Assembly: GCA_017430155.1 (NCBI GenBank)
Contig: JAFRNO010000763.1
Coordinates: 1-6,771, forward strand
Source: Kiritimatiellia bacterium
GTDB taxonomy: Bacteria; Verrucomicrobiota; Kiritimatiellia; RFP12; UBA1067
Direction of reading: 5' to 3'
Length of the DNA: 6,771 bases
The notes below the pieces were generated by a model, which was not told the DNA's origin, did not search any database, and saw nothing but the letters and a program-made list of their open reading frames with translations. Positions 4,472 through 6,771 of this stretch are shown piece by piece; the first letter of the stretch is position 1, and each line of letters opens with the position of its first letter. The position numbers were made by a program, and so were the translations under genes.

Positions 4472-6684
4472 GAACGGTGCGCGTGGTCATGTTGCGCACG
4501 TTCGGCGCATTGCTGGGGTCGCTGTCGACGGCGGTCGCTGTGGCCGTGTTCCTCGGCATGTCGGGCGGTCTCTTCGCGAAGGCTCTGCTGGGTGGCGACG
4601 GCGGGCTTACGCCGGTGGCGGTGCTGTGGGCGCTGTCGGCGGCGCCGGCGCTGCCGGTCCTGACGGCCGTGCTGACGATGCGCCTGTTGGCCGACGAGCG
4701 GACGTCGGGGCGGCTGGAGCTCGTGCTGTCGGCTCCCGTGCGCCCGAGGGAAATCGTGCTGGGCAAGTTCCTCGGCGCATGGCTGCACGCGGCGCTGGCG
4801 CTGACGCTGTACCTCGCCGTGCCGCTGCTGTTGCTGCCGCCGTGCGCGCCGGCCCTTTCCGCGCATCTCGCCTGGGACGTGTTCCTGCCCGCCTACGGGG
4901 CGCTGCTCATGCAGGCCGCCCTCTGGTGCGCATGCGGCCTGTTCGCAAGCGCCTGCTTCCGCCCCGCCGCCGTCGCGGCGATCGTCTCGATCGTCCTCAC
5001 GGTCGTTTTGCCGTTCGCGGCGTACCAGGCGGCCTTCACCTGGGTGCACGCGTTTCGCGTGCGCTTCTCCGAGGCGCCGTTCACGGGGCATCTCGTGGAC
5101 CTCTCGACGGGCCTCGTGCAGATGTCGACGCTCTTCTTCTACTGCGCGCTCACGGCGTGCACGCTGTTCGCGGCCTCGAAGGCGCTGGCGCTCCTGCAGC
5201 TGGGGGGGCGCGGCTGGCGGGGCCTGAGGTTGTCCACGGCGTGCGCGGTCCTGCTCGGCTTCGTGTTTGCCGGCTGCGCGTATCTCTTCGTGGACCGGTT
5301 CGGCCTTTCGCTGGAGCTGCCGATGCGCGGCGGGTTCGCGGCGTCCGACCGCACGCGGCAGATCCTGGCCGAGACGAGCGGCGAGCCCGTCCGCGTGACC
5401 AGCTTCCTCTCCCAGCGCGCGCCGACCTACCAGGCCGTCCGGCGGCTCCTGCGAGGCCTCGAGACGACGGCGCATGGCGTGGCGGGCGTGCAGCTGGACG
5501 TCGTGGGCGTGGACCCGCGCTGGGACCTCGGCGCGGCGGAGCGCCTCGTAAAGGCCGGCGTGCCGGAGGGGACGCTCGTGTTCCGCCAGGGACGCCGCCA
5601 GGTGACGGTGCCGGTGGACGACCTTTTCGCCGGGGCGACGAACGGCACGCTGGCCGTGACGACGGAAGGTCTCTTCGAGGCCGAGAGTGCCTGCGCCACG
5701 GCCGTCCAGCGCCTGTCCGTCGTGGGCCGGCGCGGGACGCTGTACTGGACGACGGGGCACGGCGAGTCCTCGGCGACCTCGTACGACGCCGTCTACGGCA
5801 TGAGCGACATGGCGCGCGAGTTCCGCCAGAACGGCTACCGCATCAGGAAGATCGACCTCGCCCAGACGGCGACGGTGCCGGACGACTGCGCCGTGCTCGT
5901 GATCGCCGGCGCGCGCGAGCCGTTCTCGCGCACGGAGACGCAGCGCGTGGACGGCTATCTGCGCAGCGGCGGGCGCCTGCTCGTGCTGGCGGCCTCCTCG
6001 CCCAACGCGGGCGTGGGCTCGCTGATGGCGGACTGGGGCGTCCGGCAGCTGCCGTGCACCGCCGTGTCGCCGTCGCGCACGTTCACCGGCGCGGACGTGC
6101 TGGTGACGGACCTCGGCGACCACGCGGTGACGCGTCCGCTCGCCGACTGCACGCTCCTCTTCGAGGGGGCCGCCGTGCTGCAGCCGACCGAGGCGGTGGA
6201 CACGAACGCGGTCGACGCCGCGCTGGCGACGGCCGTGGACCGCACGGGATTCACGGCGCTGGCGCGCACGGACGCCGAGAGCTGGGGCGAGACGGAGCCG
6301 GCGGTGCGCCCCTGGGCCTTCGACCCCACCGCCGAGCCGCGGGGCCCGCTCGTCCTCGCGGCGGCGCTTGAGCGCGGCGGCGGCGTGGCGAAGGACCTGG
6401 CGTTCCGCCCCACGCGCATCGTGGTGGTCGGCGACGCGACGTTCGCCCTCAACGGGGCGCTGAAGCGCCGGGCGAACGCGAACCGCGACTTCCTCCTCAA
6501 CGCCGTCGCGTGGCTCGCGGGCCTTGACGCGTTCACGGAGTCCCGCACGCCGGGCAACGTGGTCGCGACGGGCATGGACCGCGCGCGGTGGATCCGGTTC
6601 GGCCTGCTGGCCGCGGGGGGACCCGCCGCGTGCGTGCTGCTGCTGGGACTTCTCGTCGTGTTCCGCAGAAGGAGGCATGCATGA
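4468..6684 (+). CDS. Fused ABC-2 permease (GldF-like) and GldG-like auxiliary domain protein
   Basis: A 738-aa membrane protein. Residues 1-276 form an ABC-2 permease with about seven hydrophobic segments (near 14-36, 50-72, 101-124, 139-160, 166-187, 218-243, 256-276). The loop ADERTSGRLELVLSAPVRPR with following GKFLGAW is the ABC-2 hallmark. Residues 280-700 are an extracytoplasmic GldG-type domain: TLYWTTGHGE (424-433), TETQRVDGYLRSGGRLLVLA (489-508), RIVVVGDATFALN (650-662) and NRDFLLNAVAWLAG (672-685) are its typical blocks. A last membrane helix (711-732) ends in RRRRHA, so both ends face the cytoplasm if eight helices are correct. In Flavobacterium GldF and GldG are separate proteins needed for gliding; fused forms occur in non-gliding bacteria with unknown cargo. 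GGGGAGG at 4454-4460 is its ribosome site. It is translationally coupled to the ATPase and to the next gene by ATGA overlaps. Confidence 0.9.
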   Translation: MRTVRVVMLRTFGALLGSLSTAVAVAVFLGMSGGLFAKALLGGDGGLTPVAVLWALSAAPALPVLTAVLTMRLLADERTSGRLELVLSAPVRPREIVLGKFLGAWLHAALALTLYLAVPLLLLPPCAPALSAHLAWDVFLPAYGALLMQAALWCACGLFASACFRPAAVAAIVSIVLTVVLPFAAYQAAFTWVHAFRVRFSEAPFTGHLVDLSTGLVQMSTLFFYCALTACTLFAASKALALLQLGGRGWRGLRLSTACAVLLGFVFAGCAYLFVDRFGLSLELPMRGGFAASDRTRQILAETSGEPVRVTSFLSQRAPTYQAVRRLLRGLETTAHGVAGVQLDVVGVDPRWDLGAAERLVKAGVPEGTLVFRQGRRQVTVPVDDLFAGATNGTLAVTTEGLFEAESACATAVQRLSVVGRRGTLYWTTGHGESSATSYDAVYGMSDMAREFRQNGYRIRKIDLAQTATVPDDCAVLVIAGAREPFSRTETQRVDGYLRSGGRLLVLAASSPNAGVGSLMADWGVRQLPCTAVSPSRTFTGADVLVTDLGDHAVTRPLADCTLLFEGAAVLQPTEAVDTNAVDAALATAVDRTGFTALARTDAESWGETEPAVRPWAFDPTAEPRGPLVLAAALERGGGVAKDLAFRPTRIVVVGDATFALNGALKRRANANRDFLLNAVAWLAGLDAFTESRTPGNVVATGMDRARWIRFGLLAAGGPAACVLLLGLLVVFRRRRHA

Positions 6685-6771
6685 GCAACCGGCGCCCCAT
6701 CCTCTTCTTCGTCGTCGGCATCGCCCTGGTCGGCGGGCTGCTCATGTGGCTGGAAATGCGCGCGCGGCAGG
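6681..6771 (+). CDS. N-terminus of a membrane-anchored protein, possibly DUF4340
   Basis: Only 30 codons are visible. ATG at 6681 overlaps the previous stop (ATGA) and follows GGAGG (6671-6675) by 5 nt. The visible part is a short positive start (MSNRR) and one hydrophobic helix (about residues 6-24), then charged residues, as in a signal anchor with the bulk outside the cytoplasm. In GldFG-type operons the third gene is commonly a DUF4340 protein with this kind of start; that is context, not seen domain evidence. The gene is real; its family is a guess. Confidence 0.7.
   Translation, partial: MSNRRPILFFVVGIALVGGLLMWLEMRARQ

Noticed and set aside
4626..6371. A 581-codon plus-strand open frame overlapping the GldFG gene
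   Set aside because: It is in another frame of a well-supported gene, is Arg/Gly/Ala-rich and lacks any motif or ribosome site.
4039..6678. An 879-codon open frame on the minus strand across the ABC operon
   Set aside because: It is antisense to two clearly recognisable genes and its product is Arg/His/Ala/Gly-rich with no domain, as expected from GC-rich codon bias.

Overview
The window is high-GC bacterial DNA holding five protein genes and one tRNA. Two of the protein genes run off the ends. The organism is not named by any marker here. A type III secretion (T3S) chaperone, a GldA plus fused GldF-GldG type ABC system and a glucose-1-phosphate-thymidylyltransferase-like nucleotidyltransferase occur together most readily in a PVC-superphylum bacterium (Lentisphaerota, Kiritimatiellota or Verrucomicrobiota), perhaps host-associated. 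That assignment is inference from gene content only; a deltaproteobacterium or another lineage is possible.

Left part (1-752, minus strand): the N-terminal 184 codons of a sugar-nucleotide-type nucleotidyltransferase, preceded by tRNA-Gln(CTG) with an encoded CCA. Each has its own TATACT -10 box. The tRNA terminator is packed into the promoter spacer of the nucleotidyltransferase gene.

Centre (753-3689, plus strand): this is the notable part. A 22-bp palindrome with two 10-bp arms sits just upstream of a good sigma70-like promoter. The promoter drives a two-gene unit: a CesT-family T3S chaperone (164 aa, acidic tail) followed 23 bp later by a 750-aa protein carrying the CX5R catalytic motif CKSGKDRT. 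That protein also has the surrounding blocks of the SopB/SigD/IpgD inositol-phosphate phosphatase effectors. Chaperone next to effector is the logic of sigE-sopB and ipgE-ipgD, but the order is reversed, the effector is about 200 aa longer, and the apparent host is not an enterobacterium. No secretion apparatus gene lies in the window, so this looks like an orphan effector module delivered by machinery encoded elsewhere.

Right part (3690-6771, plus strand): a separate promoter, sharing 14 of 15 bases with the chaperone promoter around its -10 box, starts an overlapping ABC operon. Its genes are a GldA-like ATPase that appears to be translated from a leaderless mRNA, a fused GldF-GldG membrane protein (ATGA overlap), and the start of a third gene (ATGA overlap) encoding a membrane-anchored protein. 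This resembles the widespread but poorly understood GldA/GldFG operons of non-gliding bacteria. I see no sequence evidence that it works with the effector module.
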